Shown here one piece after another: positions 35,117 to 43,253 of a DNA stretch of 64,000 nucleotides. Origin of the DNA: Bacteroidales bacterium (lineage in GTDB: Bacteria > Bacteroidota > Bacteroidia > Bacteroidales > UBA3663). The stretch spans positions 1-64,000 of the forward strand of contig JAFZBE010000061.1 in NCBI GenBank assembly GCA_017561935.1. Direction: 5' to 3'. Within the stretch, counting starts at the first letter, position 1. Each line of letters opens with the position of its first letter. The notes beneath the pieces were generated by a model, which saw only the letters and a program-made list of their open reading frames with translations, was not told where the DNA came from and made no database searches. A program made the position numbers and the translations under genes.

Positions 35117-36328
35117 TCAGACTTTCAAACGAATCGACCATTGGCTGAAAAGCCAGGTGATGGCGATACAAACAGCTGAGAAAAATATGCACTTAAAAAT
35201 GCCAAAAGGCTCGGGAATAGCTTGTGACCACTCCCATCCTGCCGACATGGAGATTAGCGGATAAAGAAGATATGGCACTATATAGCAGGTCAGCGTTGCT
35301 GTACCAGCAGGTTTAAGGCACGACAACCACCCGGACTTCCCCTTTGCCACAAGCCAATCAAGTACGACATAAAGAATCAAGTCGATACCAAGAGTATAGA
35401 AAATCCAGGGTAATGTGCCGATGATCTTAGATGTGATGAACAGTTGATGAAAGACAAAGGCCAACATGATGCAGACTACTCCTAAGACAAGAGTCGTAGC
35501 TGCCTTTTTCGAGAAGGAGAAAGTTTCTGTCTTTTTGAGATATAGACTTGAAAAAATCACTCCACTCATGACAAGAAGATGGCTCGAAGCATTTCCTATA
35601 TGCAACGTCGAAAGAATGAGGTCCACAATATTCGGTCGGGACATCGATAGGATGGGATGCCCTTGGAGGAACGAGTAGGGAGCTGTCTCCGTACAGCATA
35701 GACAGATGACAAAAAGCAAGACCCACGTGATGATTTTCGGAGTATCATCCTTCGAGAGAGCATAGACCAGAGCGCAGAAGAGGTAAGCCCAGCCAATCAG
35801 TCCCAGGATGCCCCACCAATATGGATAAAAAGTCCTACCCTCGGGACTGCGCGATGTGATGAGGAGGAAGAGCAGAATAACCCATCCGATTACCTTCAAG
35901 CTTCGCACAAGCCATCCAGATTGTTGATAGCGATTGAAGACGAGGAAAAAGGCAACGGCCATCAGTAAGCAATAGATATTGCGATTGTAGCCGATGGAAG
36001 GATCGATGCCCTGTTCATAGTTGCACATGAATGCACCCATCAAAATCAAGGCAAATGAACGCGAAAGGATATGACGAATCACATCTCCATCACTCTTCCC
36101 CTTGCGTCGCATGGCAGAAATGGCGTACGGGATGGAAAGACCTACACAGAATAGAAACGAAGGGAACACAATATCCGAGAACCCGAGCATATCCTCGTTC
36201 CCTGCAGCATGTTTCATCCAATGCGGGATGCCCGAGACCGACCAGAAGTCATTGACCATCAGCATAACTGCCATAGTGAGTGCCCTGAGCAGGTCGATTG
36301 TAACATTTCGTTTTTCGAGATAACTCAT
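35117..36328 (-). CDS. DUF5009 / heparan-glucosaminide acetyltransferase-like membrane protein
   Basis: 403-aa polytopic membrane protein with about ten to eleven helices. The N terminus EKRNVTIDLLRALTMAVMLMVND matches the RxxxxDxLRG-type start of the YeiB/NagX/HGSNAT acyltransferase superfamily, and SDIVFPSFLFCVGLSIPYA is also typical. Some relatives acetylate glucosamine residues across a membrane. It is 21 nt downstream of a GH18 gene on the same strand, so a role in amino-sugar oligosaccharide handling is a reasonable inference. The 35009-35116 gap before it holds no recognised element. Confidence 0.82.
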   Translation of the reverse strand: MSYLEKRNVTIDLLRALTMAVMLMVNDFWSVSGIPHWMKHAAGNEDMLGFSDIVFPSFLFCVGLSIPYAISAMRRKGKSDGDVIRHILSRSFALILMGAFMCNYEQGIDPSIGYNRNIYCLLMAVAFFLVFNRYQQSGWLVRSLKVIGWVILLFLLITSRSPEGRTFYPYWWGILGLIGWAYLFCALVYALSKDDTPKIITWVLLFVICLCCTETAPYSFLQGHPILSMSRPNIVDLILSTLHIGNASSHLLVMSGVIFSSLYLKKTETFSFSKKAATTLVLGVVCIMLAFVFHQLFITSKIIGTLPWIFYTLGIDLILYVVLDWLVAKGKSGWLSCLKPAGTATLTCYIVPYLLYPLISMSAGWEWSQAIPEPFGIFKCIFFSAVCIAITWLFSQWSIRLKV

Positions 36329-36349
36329 AGTTTTCTAAAGCATTATTTA

Positions 36350-37417
36350 CTACTCATTAACTTCTTTCCCAATTATTCCCCACACCGTCCTACTCAACGT
36401 GAAGGACGCGTCATCGTTGTCGCAATCCCAGTACATGGCACCTCTCAAGCCCTTTTCGATGATATATTCACACTTGTAAGCAATGGAATTCATATTCTCG
36501 TATGCTAGCACCATCTTACCATTCTTATCGACAAGATATGGAACCAGAGCGGTTGAATCCCAACGCTCGGAATACATACTGCCTATTGTCATTTCTCCAA
36601 ATGCACGCTGGCCCTTGTAGTCTTTGCTTGCCCTACCATAAAAAGGCATTCCCATGACTAGCTGTGTGCGGGGTACACCAACTTCCAAATGGTGTTCAAC
36701 AGCTTCCGACACACAGAGAGCAGCAGCAATCTCCGAGCGAAAGAGTGCAGAATGGTGAAATGGTGGATCCGCCAGGTCGTAGGTCATTAGGTTGATGAAA
36801 TCGACAAAAGGCAAGATATTAGGATAATCGACAAACGTCGTATCGGCATAATCGGCAAATGTAAGCAGCTTGTCTGCACCTATGGCTTGACGTAGGTCCT
36901 GCATCAGTAGCGTAAAGTTTCTAGTATCTTCTGGCGAAGACGAAATACCTGCCTCGTTCGAAGTCGGGTATTCCCAATCGATGTCAATGCCATCAAGGGA
37001 ATAGATGTCTATCGTCTTTCGACAGTTGCGGGCAAACGTCTGACGACGCTCATCATTGGCTGCCATCTCCGAGAAGTTGCCGCTTCCCCAACCGCCAACA
37101 CTTAAAAGAACTTTCAGATGTGGGTTCGACGCTTTTAAGGCTACTATGGTGTGCAGACGTTCAGGATTATCGATCCGAACACTGTCAAATCCGTTTGTCA
37201 CATGTCCGAAAGCATAGTTGAGATGTGTAACCAATTCAGGTGCAGGCATCCTGTCACTCCAAGAGGTGATATAGCCGACAACCACCTTACCGGGTTCCTC
37301 ATTCTCGTTTACGGCTGCCAATGGTTGAACTTGACGATTGCATGCGGCAAACACTAATGATGCCATCAACACAGCAAGTAATAGCTTGAAACTTCTAATT
37401 AGCGCTACTGGTCTCAT
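36350..37417 (-). CDS. Glycoside hydrolase family 18 lipoprotein (chitinase / endo-GlcNAcase type)
   Basis: 355-aa exported hydrolase. The signal peptide ends in FAAC with Cys26 as the lipid site. The GH18 barrel shows VVGYITSW at its first strand, LLSVGGWGSGNFS, the catalytic DGIDIDWE (142-149, with Glu149 as acid) and INLMTYDLADP, with GMPFYGR and AMYWDCDND late. All catalytic residues are present. Chitin-like or N-glycan core cleavage are both possible. The ATG at 37417 was chosen because it begins the signal peptide. No SusC/SusD pair or sulfatase is nearby, so this is not a classic polysaccharide-utilisation locus. Confidence 0.92.
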   Translation of the reverse strand: MRPVALIRSFKLLLAVLMASLVFAACNRQVQPLAAVNENEEPGKVVVGYITSWSDRMPAPELVTHLNYAFGHVTNGFDSVRIDNPERLHTIVALKASNPHLKVLLSVGGWGSGNFSEMAANDERRQTFARNCRKTIDIYSLDGIDIDWEYPTSNEAGISSSPEDTRNFTLLMQDLRQAIGADKLLTFADYADTTFVDYPNILPFVDFINLMTYDLADPPFHHSALFRSEIAAALCVSEAVEHHLEVGVPRTQLVMGMPFYGRASKDYKGQRAFGEMTIGSMYSERWDSTALVPYLVDKNGKMVLAYENMNSIAYKCEYIIEKGLRGAMYWDCDNDDASFTLSRTVWGIIGKEVNE

Positions 37418-37490
37418 CTTATTACGTTTTATTTGATCAATAGGAATAATTACTTTAAAGGCACAATTCGAATCTGTCTGCAGGAATTGA

Positions 37491-38591
37491 TCAAAGTCCC
37501 AAGTCACTATATCGTTTGATGCCTTTCCTGAAATATTTCCAGACGATGCTGAACTGCTGCTGAAAGAAGCTTTTGGCCGTTCCGAAGCCCACAAGTTCAC
37601 CTACATTATAATGGTTCTCAATCATCTTTTCTGCTTCGCGATGAGCGTCATATACGGCCTTAAAGTTTCGGAATTCACCACGTCGGAGGAAGTTGGCAGC
37701 CGCTACCCCATCAAGCAGTTTGCGACGACGAATGAGATGCTTGTATTGCTCGATCGGAAGGTTCTTCCACATCATCACAATGCTGTTGCGGAAGTTCAAT
37801 TTCGTTTTCATCGGATTACCTTGGGGCAAGCTGGCACCTCCCAGATGATACACTTTCGACTGGGGTACGCAAGCGATATCATATCCCATACGTCGGAGCC
37901 TCCAACAAAGGTCAATCTCCTCCATGTGGGCGTAGAAGCGTCGATCCAGGCCACCGGCTTTCATATATAGCTCAGTACGTATCATAAGGCAAGCACCCGA
38001 GGCCCACATCACGGGCCACGCTTGGCCGTCGGGCAGGTCATATTGCCCCAAGTCCTCCTCAACAGTGTCGAAGATACGGCCACGGCAATAAGGGAAGCAA
38101 AGGTTGTCGAGGTAACCACCGCAAGCGCCTGCATATTCGAACATCTTCTCGTCGCCGTCCTTGAGGATTTTGGGTTGAAGGGCAGCGCAATTAGGGTGAC
38201 TGTCCATATAGCGGATCATCGGTTCAAGCCAACCCTCAGGCACCCTCACATCGTCGTTAAGCAGGATGGCATAGTCGGGCGAATCCATTCGGTGTACCTC
38301 ATAGACGTTGCCTGTGGGACTCCGTTGTTCTTCCTGGTGGAGCACCGTGATGATGTCAATGGCTTGGTTGTAGCCTTCGGCAAAGCCAAAGTTCTTGTCG
38401 AGCTTGATGACCTTAACTGAAGGAAACTCTTCGCTCAGAAGTTTGAGGCTCTTATCGGTTGATCCGTTGTCAGCCACCACCACCTCGGCAAGTTCCTCGG
38501 GAGTGTTCTTGACCACCGAAGGCAGGTACCGTCGCAGCAAGCCTTTCTGTTCACCGTTCCAATTGAGTATGATAACTGCTGTTTTAGACAT
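37491..38591 (-). CDS. Family 2 glycosyltransferase (rhamnosyltransferase-like)
   Basis: 366-aa GT-A enzyme of the WbbL-like GT2 type. VIILNWNGEQ opens the chain; VVADNGSTDKSL binds nucleotide-sugar; LLNDDVRVPEGW holds the DxD-type metal site; and ASGACLMIRTELY and RRFYAHMEEIDLCWRLRRMG are the acceptor/catalytic helices. No membrane segment; probably on the cytoplasmic face. The donor is not readable. The ATG at 38591 was chosen to avoid the upstream short leader; the gene starts 20 nt after the DUF5686 gene ends. Confidence 0.9.
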   Translation of the reverse strand: MSKTAVIILNWNGEQKGLLRRYLPSVVKNTPEELAEVVVADNGSTDKSLKLLSEEFPSVKVIKLDKNFGFAEGYNQAIDIITVLHQEEQRSPTGNVYEVHRMDSPDYAILLNDDVRVPEGWLEPMIRYMDSHPNCAALQPKILKDGDEKMFEYAGACGGYLDNLCFPYCRGRIFDTVEEDLGQYDLPDGQAWPVMWASGACLMIRTELYMKAGGLDRRFYAHMEEIDLCWRLRRMGYDIACVPQSKVYHLGGASLPQGNPMKTKLNFRNSIVMMWKNLPIEQYKHLIRRRKLLDGVAAANFLRRGEFRNFKAVYDAHREAEKMIENHYNVGELVGFGTAKSFFQQQFSIVWKYFRKGIKRYSDLGL

Positions 38592-38610
38592 CAGAACCTT
38601 TCTTAACAAG

Positions 38611-41211
38611 TTAAAAACTTAGTACGATGGTGGCCTGTGCGCCATTCTTTCGGATGCCCGGATGGTCGAGGTAGGTCAAACGACGTATGTACTCTATTCT
38701 CAACACCTTGAAGATGTTTTCAAGGCCAACAGCAACCTCCATGTATGGCGTGTTACCTAGACGATAGACAGTGCCATTGGTGGGCAGACGGAAGAGATTG
38801 GGATTCATCAATGAGCCGTCGGGATTGAGTGCATCAGGGTCGTTCTTTTCAGACAACTTGCCATAAACGCCACGGAACGTTACCACTTCACGCCACTTAA
38901 GATGACGCACGTAAGGGATATTGTTGAACATAAGGCCGAGCATACGCCAAGCCACGTTCCAATGGGCATACTGGTCGTAAACGAACTCCATCGATTGGAG
39001 TTGGGAAAATGCGCCGAGCTGTATGGTATAGCCGGTGTTGGCATTAGGCATATAGAGCAACGTATAAGGTGTGTTGCTGGTCCAGATCTTGCCGAGGTCG
39101 ATGTTGACGGTGGCATGTCCGAGGACGTTGAGCCAGAAACGCTTCTCGAAAGAGAATTCAGTAGCCTGATAGTCGAAGTCGGTGCCCATAAAACCACTGC
39201 TGGCCATCTTGTGAGTCAGTTCGAAGACGGGGTGACGATGATCGACACGCACACGCGATGTCTTGTTTTCGGCAAAGGCCTCATGAGGAGCCCAGCGCAG
39301 CGAAGCGGTGGCCAACGCCATGTCGTAGTGATCTTGCTCGAGACCTGTGCCGGCGAGCTCGAACTTGCCGAGGCGTGTTTGGTATTCGCGACGCAAGTCG
39401 GCCTTGAACTTAAGGCTGACGTGGTTCCAGAACTCGAGGGTGTAGAGAAGCGAGTTGCTGCGTTCGTAGATGAACTTAGGGTCGTCGGTGCGACGGAACG
39501 AGGTGACAAAGTTGTCACGGTTGGTTTCGAGCACGAGGCCAAGCTCTTTAGAGTCGTAGGTGCTTTCGAACTTGAGCGAATGGATGGGAAACTCGTTGGC
39601 GAAGCGTTTCTTGCGTCGGAATGAGTACTCGAGGGCTGCATCATACTTCCATTTGTGATCCTCGATAGCATAGACAGCATAGCCGGAGCCGAAGAGGTGA
39701 TGGTTGAGGTTGGCTGTGGTGATACCGCCCACACGCAGACGAATGTGTTCGAGAGCGTTCCACGACACCGAGGTGTTGATGGGGCCATAGAGGAACTTGG
39801 CACGCTCCTCAATCTTATCATCAACGGGGACAAAACCCTTGAAAAGCCAGGTTAACACCTTTTCGCCATATTTGTAGAAAGGCACAGTACGCATCTCGTT
39901 CATCATCGCCAGCACTGTCTTATCAGGATCGTAGCCGGTAGTAGGTCGATGAGTTTCCCAATACTTCAAGTCTGTGGAATTGAAGGCCAATTGGGGCGAG
40001 TCGCTCTTGGGTGCTGCGCCGAAGATCGCCTTGTCGAGCGGAGCGTCGCTAAAGTCGCTGTAACGTATCATACGTTGAGCATAGAGGCCAAGTGAACCTG
40101 CAGTTACGTTGAGTTCAGAGTAGAAGCTCTTACCAAGTACGACACGTGTGCTATCGGCCAATCGTCCGTTCTCGAACTCGACATGTAAGTTGCGAACAAA
40201 GTTGAGGTTGATGTCGGGAGGGATATTCAATTCTGCTCGTTTTACCCAATAGGTACTGTCGAGGCTGACATACAGGTGTCCAACAAAACCGAACGACTGG
40301 GGCATAGCTGGGGCAAAGCCGAGGTCAATGTAGTCAAGACCATCATCGAGTTTCAGGGTATCAAGGATATAGTATTTATAGAACGTGGGGCCGAACGATG
40401 AGACCGGCGAAACGAACTTCTTGCGATAAAGATATATATTGTCCTCGTTCAAGTCCATCTCGGGAAAGACTTCTGTCTTGAGGAGGGCGACAAGTTGTTC
40501 GGGCATCATGTCGTCCATACCCGCATGCAGTTCAGCCTCGGTTACGGTACGATTGAGATTACCTGCATTACGCCAATAATGTTTCTCGACTCGCTCGTCG
40601 GTAGAGACGGGTAACACGGGGGTGCCTGTGACGATGGCTGTGTCAATATAGTTCTCGATGAACTTGAACTTCTTCTTCCAACGGGCCAGATGACTGTCGC
40701 TGAAGTTGTTGAGTGAATAGGTCATGTTGTCGTATCGCGTCTCACTGAAGAAGTCGTTGCTCTTAGGCGAATGGTCATCCTTGTGGGCAATGACGTTGCG
40801 CATGAGGATGACCGCAGGGTTCTCCTTGCGGCGATAACGCTCGCGTTTGGGTTTGACCACTACTTCGCTGAGTTGTACATCTTGCGAGAGCATCTGGATG
40901 GTCACGTTCATCTTATGCGTGCCAGCGACAATAGTTTTGGTGTCGTAGCCAAGATAGCTGAACTGAATGATGCTGCCCGGACGGGCGAGCATGGAAAAGT
41001 TACCTTGCGTATTGGTGATGGTGCCGTTGGTAGTACCTTTCTCTGCAATGTTTACAAAATCGAGTGGCAGACCAGTAATGCTGTCCAGAACCGTACCTTG
41101 GACAGTAATACGTGTGGGGGCCTTGCTTTGCGCCGTTAATGACACAGGCAATGCTCCACACAAAAGAATTATTGAGGCGAATAATGAGAATTTACGAATT
41201 ATATGATTCAT
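38611..41211 (-). CDS. DUF5686 outer-membrane protein with carboxypeptidase-regulatory-like domain
   Basis: 866-aa protein with a signal peptide (about 28 residues). Residues about 33-112 form a CarboxypepD_reg-like beta-sandwich (VQGTVLDSITGLPLDFVNIAEKG split there), as in TonB-dependent systems but with no TonB plug. The rest is the DUF5686 region, very rich in alternating beta strands and Tyr/Phe, ending in QATIVLSF with a C-terminal Phe typical of outer-membrane barrels. Function is unknown. It overlaps the nucleotidyltransferase gene by ATGA. Confidence 0.88.
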   Translation of the reverse strand: MNHIIRKFSLFASIILLCGALPVSLTAQSKAPTRITVQGTVLDSITGLPLDFVNIAEKGTTNGTITNTQGNFSMLARPGSIIQFSYLGYDTKTIVAGTHKMNVTIQMLSQDVQLSEVVVKPKRERYRRKENPAVILMRNVIAHKDDHSPKSNDFFSETRYDNMTYSLNNFSDSHLARWKKKFKFIENYIDTAIVTGTPVLPVSTDERVEKHYWRNAGNLNRTVTEAELHAGMDDMMPEQLVALLKTEVFPEMDLNEDNIYLYRKKFVSPVSSFGPTFYKYYILDTLKLDDGLDYIDLGFAPAMPQSFGFVGHLYVSLDSTYWVKRAELNIPPDINLNFVRNLHVEFENGRLADSTRVVLGKSFYSELNVTAGSLGLYAQRMIRYSDFSDAPLDKAIFGAAPKSDSPQLAFNSTDLKYWETHRPTTGYDPDKTVLAMMNEMRTVPFYKYGEKVLTWLFKGFVPVDDKIEERAKFLYGPINTSVSWNALEHIRLRVGGITTANLNHHLFGSGYAVYAIEDHKWKYDAALEYSFRRKKRFANEFPIHSLKFESTYDSKELGLVLETNRDNFVTSFRRTDDPKFIYERSNSLLYTLEFWNHVSLKFKADLRREYQTRLGKFELAGTGLEQDHYDMALATASLRWAPHEAFAENKTSRVRVDHRHPVFELTHKMASSGFMGTDFDYQATEFSFEKRFWLNVLGHATVNIDLGKIWTSNTPYTLLYMPNANTGYTIQLGAFSQLQSMEFVYDQYAHWNVAWRMLGLMFNNIPYVRHLKWREVVTFRGVYGKLSEKNDPDALNPDGSLMNPNLFRLPTNGTVYRLGNTPYMEVAVGLENIFKVLRIEYIRRLTYLDHPGIRKNGAQATIVLSF

Positions 41212-41969
41212 TTTAATTTGACTGTTGTTTGCCCTTCGTCGTTCAACAATCGGACCGCTATTTCCAAAGCTTCAGGCTTGCCGCAATCCACCCAGGCTTT
41301 ACCTGTAACGTCTGCTCCAGCGAGGGCTACTCGATGGCAGATGTCCAAATAGAAATCAATGATGGGAAAAGCATCTTTCTCTTTGGCACATAGATAGGGA
41401 AAGAGATTCTGATCGATGACCTGTATTCCTGCGTAGGCATATTTCTCTCCCATCATGCCTTTCACCGCTCCGGTCTTGACGTTGGTCCAACCGCAGACAT
41501 TCTTCTCGGAATCGAACATCAGGTAGCGAGAAGTTGTACGCTTGTGGATGGCGAGTGTGGCACACAGCACCTTCGAAGAGTTTTCGCCAACGTAAGACAC
41601 ATGTTGCCTATAAAGCTCGTTCAAATCGATATTAGAGATGATATCGACGTTGTGGACCAAAATGGGGCCGCGCTCATCGAACAATGGAATGGCGTGCTTG
41701 AGGCCTCCGCCCGTATCAAGTAACTTCTGGCGTTCATCACTTACACGGATATCGATGCCGAAATTGTCATGATCCTGAAGGAAACCGATGATTTGTTCTC
41801 CGAAGTGATGGACGTTCACGACGATGTGGTCAAATCCCGCATCCTTCAGCTTCAGAATATTGTGTTCCAGAAGTGTCTTGCCATTCACCTCTACCAGTGC
41901 TTTCGGACGATCATCGGTCAGCGGTTTAAGCCTTGTGCCAAGGCCCGCTGCAAATAACATTGCGTTCAT
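41208..41969 (-). CDS. Sugar-phosphate nucleotidyltransferase (MurU/RmlA-like)
   Basis: 253-aa cytoplasmic nucleotidyltransferase. The signature GLGTRLKPLTDDRPKAL at residues 9-25 binds the NTP. VHHFGEQIIGFLQ, LLDTGGGLKHAI and LVHNVDIISNIDL follow as in MurU-type enzymes. Relatives make NDP-sugars such as UDP-MurNAc or GDP-mannose; the sugar is not readable. The first two Met codons (41969, 41960) are close and both possible. It lies between lpxH and the DUF5686 gene on one strand, in an envelope-related group. Confidence 0.88.
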   Translation of the reverse strand: MNAMLFAAGLGTRLKPLTDDRPKALVEVNGKTLLEHNILKLKDAGFDHIVVNVHHFGEQIIGFLQDHDNFGIDIRVSDERQKLLDTGGGLKHAIPLFDERGPILVHNVDIISNIDLNELYRQHVSYVGENSSKVLCATLAIHKRTTSRYLMFDSEKNVCGWTNVKTGAVKGMMGEKYAYAGIQVIDQNLFPYLCAKEKDAFPIIDFYLDICHRVALAGADVTGKAWVDCGKPEALEIAVRLLNDEGQTTVKLK

Positions 41970-41986
41970 TTTTATGTCACACCTTT

Positions 41987-42781
41987 TTACATAATAGCGA
42001 TACTCACGCCATCGCGTTGCTCTTCTTCAAATTCGCCGTATTCGAACTGATCGAGAATCATGTCACCGTTCTCGTCCATCACGGCAAATGAGAAATGAGT
42101 GATCCAATCACCTAGAATCATCAAGCGGCTCTTGTGATTCAGCATCAAGTCGAGCATGATATGGCGATGGCCGAAAATAAAGTAATCTGGTTCGAAGCCC
42201 TCCTTGATCCTCTTTTTTGCAAACTGCACAAGGTGCTCCTTGTCTTCGCCCAAATAATCGGGAAACTCATTGCCCGACAGTCGGCTATGACGACTCCACC
42301 AGTGTGCAAAGCAAGTCGAAAGGTCTGGATGAATCCATCGGAACATCTTCTGGCAAATGCGATTGTGGAAAAAGCCAGTCATGAACTTCAACGCCTTCGA
42401 GTCGTCGCCCAAACCATCGCCATGCGCCAAATAGAGCTTGCGACCATGACGCTCAATAATCTCGGGCCCTGTATGTATGGTGCAGCCTATCTCTTCAGGA
42501 AGGTAATCGAAAATCCATATATCGTGATTGCCTGTGAACCAGTGGATCTTAATGCCTTTGTCGGCCATCATGCCCAATTTCCCCAAAAAGCGGGTGAACC
42601 CCCTAGGAACCACTTGTTTGAATTCGAACCAATAGTCGATGATATCGCCCATCAAGAAGAGCTCGTCGCAGTCATCCTCGATGGCATTGAGAAAACGAAC
42701 GACCCTACGCTCGTAATCCATAGGATTTTCGAAGGTGCCAGCGCCGAGATGGCAATCGCTGATGAAATATATCTTTCCCAC
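41987..42781 (-). CDS. lpxH: UDP-2,3-diacylglucosamine diphosphatase
   Basis: 264-aa calcineurin-like phosphoesterase that cleaves UDP-2,3-diacylglucosamine to lipid X in lipid A synthesis at the inner membrane. Metal motifs are complete: SDCHLG (Asp9, His11), MGDIIDYW, TGNHD, LAHGDG and FGHRH. The start is a GTG at 42781, since no ATG lies upstream in frame near the first strand. It is 17 nt upstream of the nucleotidyltransferase gene. The family also includes LpxH2-type proteins; I cannot distinguish these. Confidence 0.9.
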   Translation of the reverse strand: MGKIYFISDCHLGAGTFENPMDYERRVVRFLNAIEDDCDELFLMGDIIDYWFEFKQVVPRGFTRFLGKLGMMADKGIKIHWFTGNHDIWIFDYLPEEIGCTIHTGPEIIERHGRKLYLAHGDGLGDDSKALKFMTGFFHNRICQKMFRWIHPDLSTCFAHWWSRHSRLSGNEFPDYLGEDKEHLVQFAKKRIKEGFEPDYFIFGHRHIMLDLMLNHKSRLMILGDWITHFSFAVMDENGDMILDQFEYGEFEEEQRDGVSIAIM

Positions 42782-42811
42782 AATATTTACTTTTCTGTCA
42801 CGAATTATCGA

Positions 42812-43132
42812 TCACAACAAGCCCAGTTCGAGCTTGGCTTCTTCAGTCATCATGTCCTGGTTCCACTCGGGCTCGAAAGTGAGCTCGACATCACACGACG
42901 ACACTTCGCGAAGTCCCTCGACCTTCATCCTTAGGTCTTCCATTAGGAAGTCGCCCTCGGGGCAGGAGGGTGCCGTCAGCGTCATTTTGATGTGCACGTG
43001 GCCGCCCTCCTCCACCTCAATGTCATAGATAAGACCGAGGTCATAGATATTCACAGGTATCTCGGGATCATAGACGAGTTTGCACACATCGACGACCTGC
43101 TTTTGTATTTCTAAAACTTCGTTTTCTGTCAT
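42812..43132 (-). CDS. DUF59/MIP18-family Fe-S assembly protein (SufT-like)
   Basis: 106-aa protein of the MIP18/DUF59 family, linked to iron-sulfur cluster assembly. DPEIPVNIYDLGLIYD is the family start; MTLTAPSCPEGDFL holds the conserved Thr and Cys. It differs from the Mrp-associated DUF59 domain at 6563 by retaining this Cys. The ATG at 43132 was chosen because it follows the promoter box at 43154-43161. It is divergent from argS. Confidence 0.88.
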   Translation of the reverse strand: MTENEVLEIQKQVVDVCKLVYDPEIPVNIYDLGLIYDIEVEEGGHVHIKMTLTAPSCPEGDFLMEDLRMKVEGLREVSSCDVELTFEPEWNQDMMTEEAKLELGLL

Positions 43133-43153
43133 ATTTACTATTATTTTCGGGCG

Positions 43154-43161
43154 CAAAGATA
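43154..43161 (-). promoter_or_regulatory. -7 box for the SufT-like gene
   Basis: Minus-strand TATCTTTG, 21 nt before the ATG at 43132. Confidence 0.65.
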
Positions 43162-43225
43162 ATAAAAAAAACTGATATGCCCGCTTTTTTTATTTAAAAT
43201 GTGTCTTATTCTCAAAAAAATTCGT

Positions 43226-43233
43226 TATCTTTG
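43226..43233 (+). promoter_or_regulatory. -7 box for argS
   Basis: TATCTTTG, 20 nt before the ATG at 43254. Confidence 0.65.
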
Positions 43234-43253
43234 CCAAAAAATTATAACTGAAT

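Noticed and set aside
38902..39624. A 240-codon open frame on the plus strand
   Set aside because: Antisense to the DUF5686 gene; composition mirrors the barrel gene.
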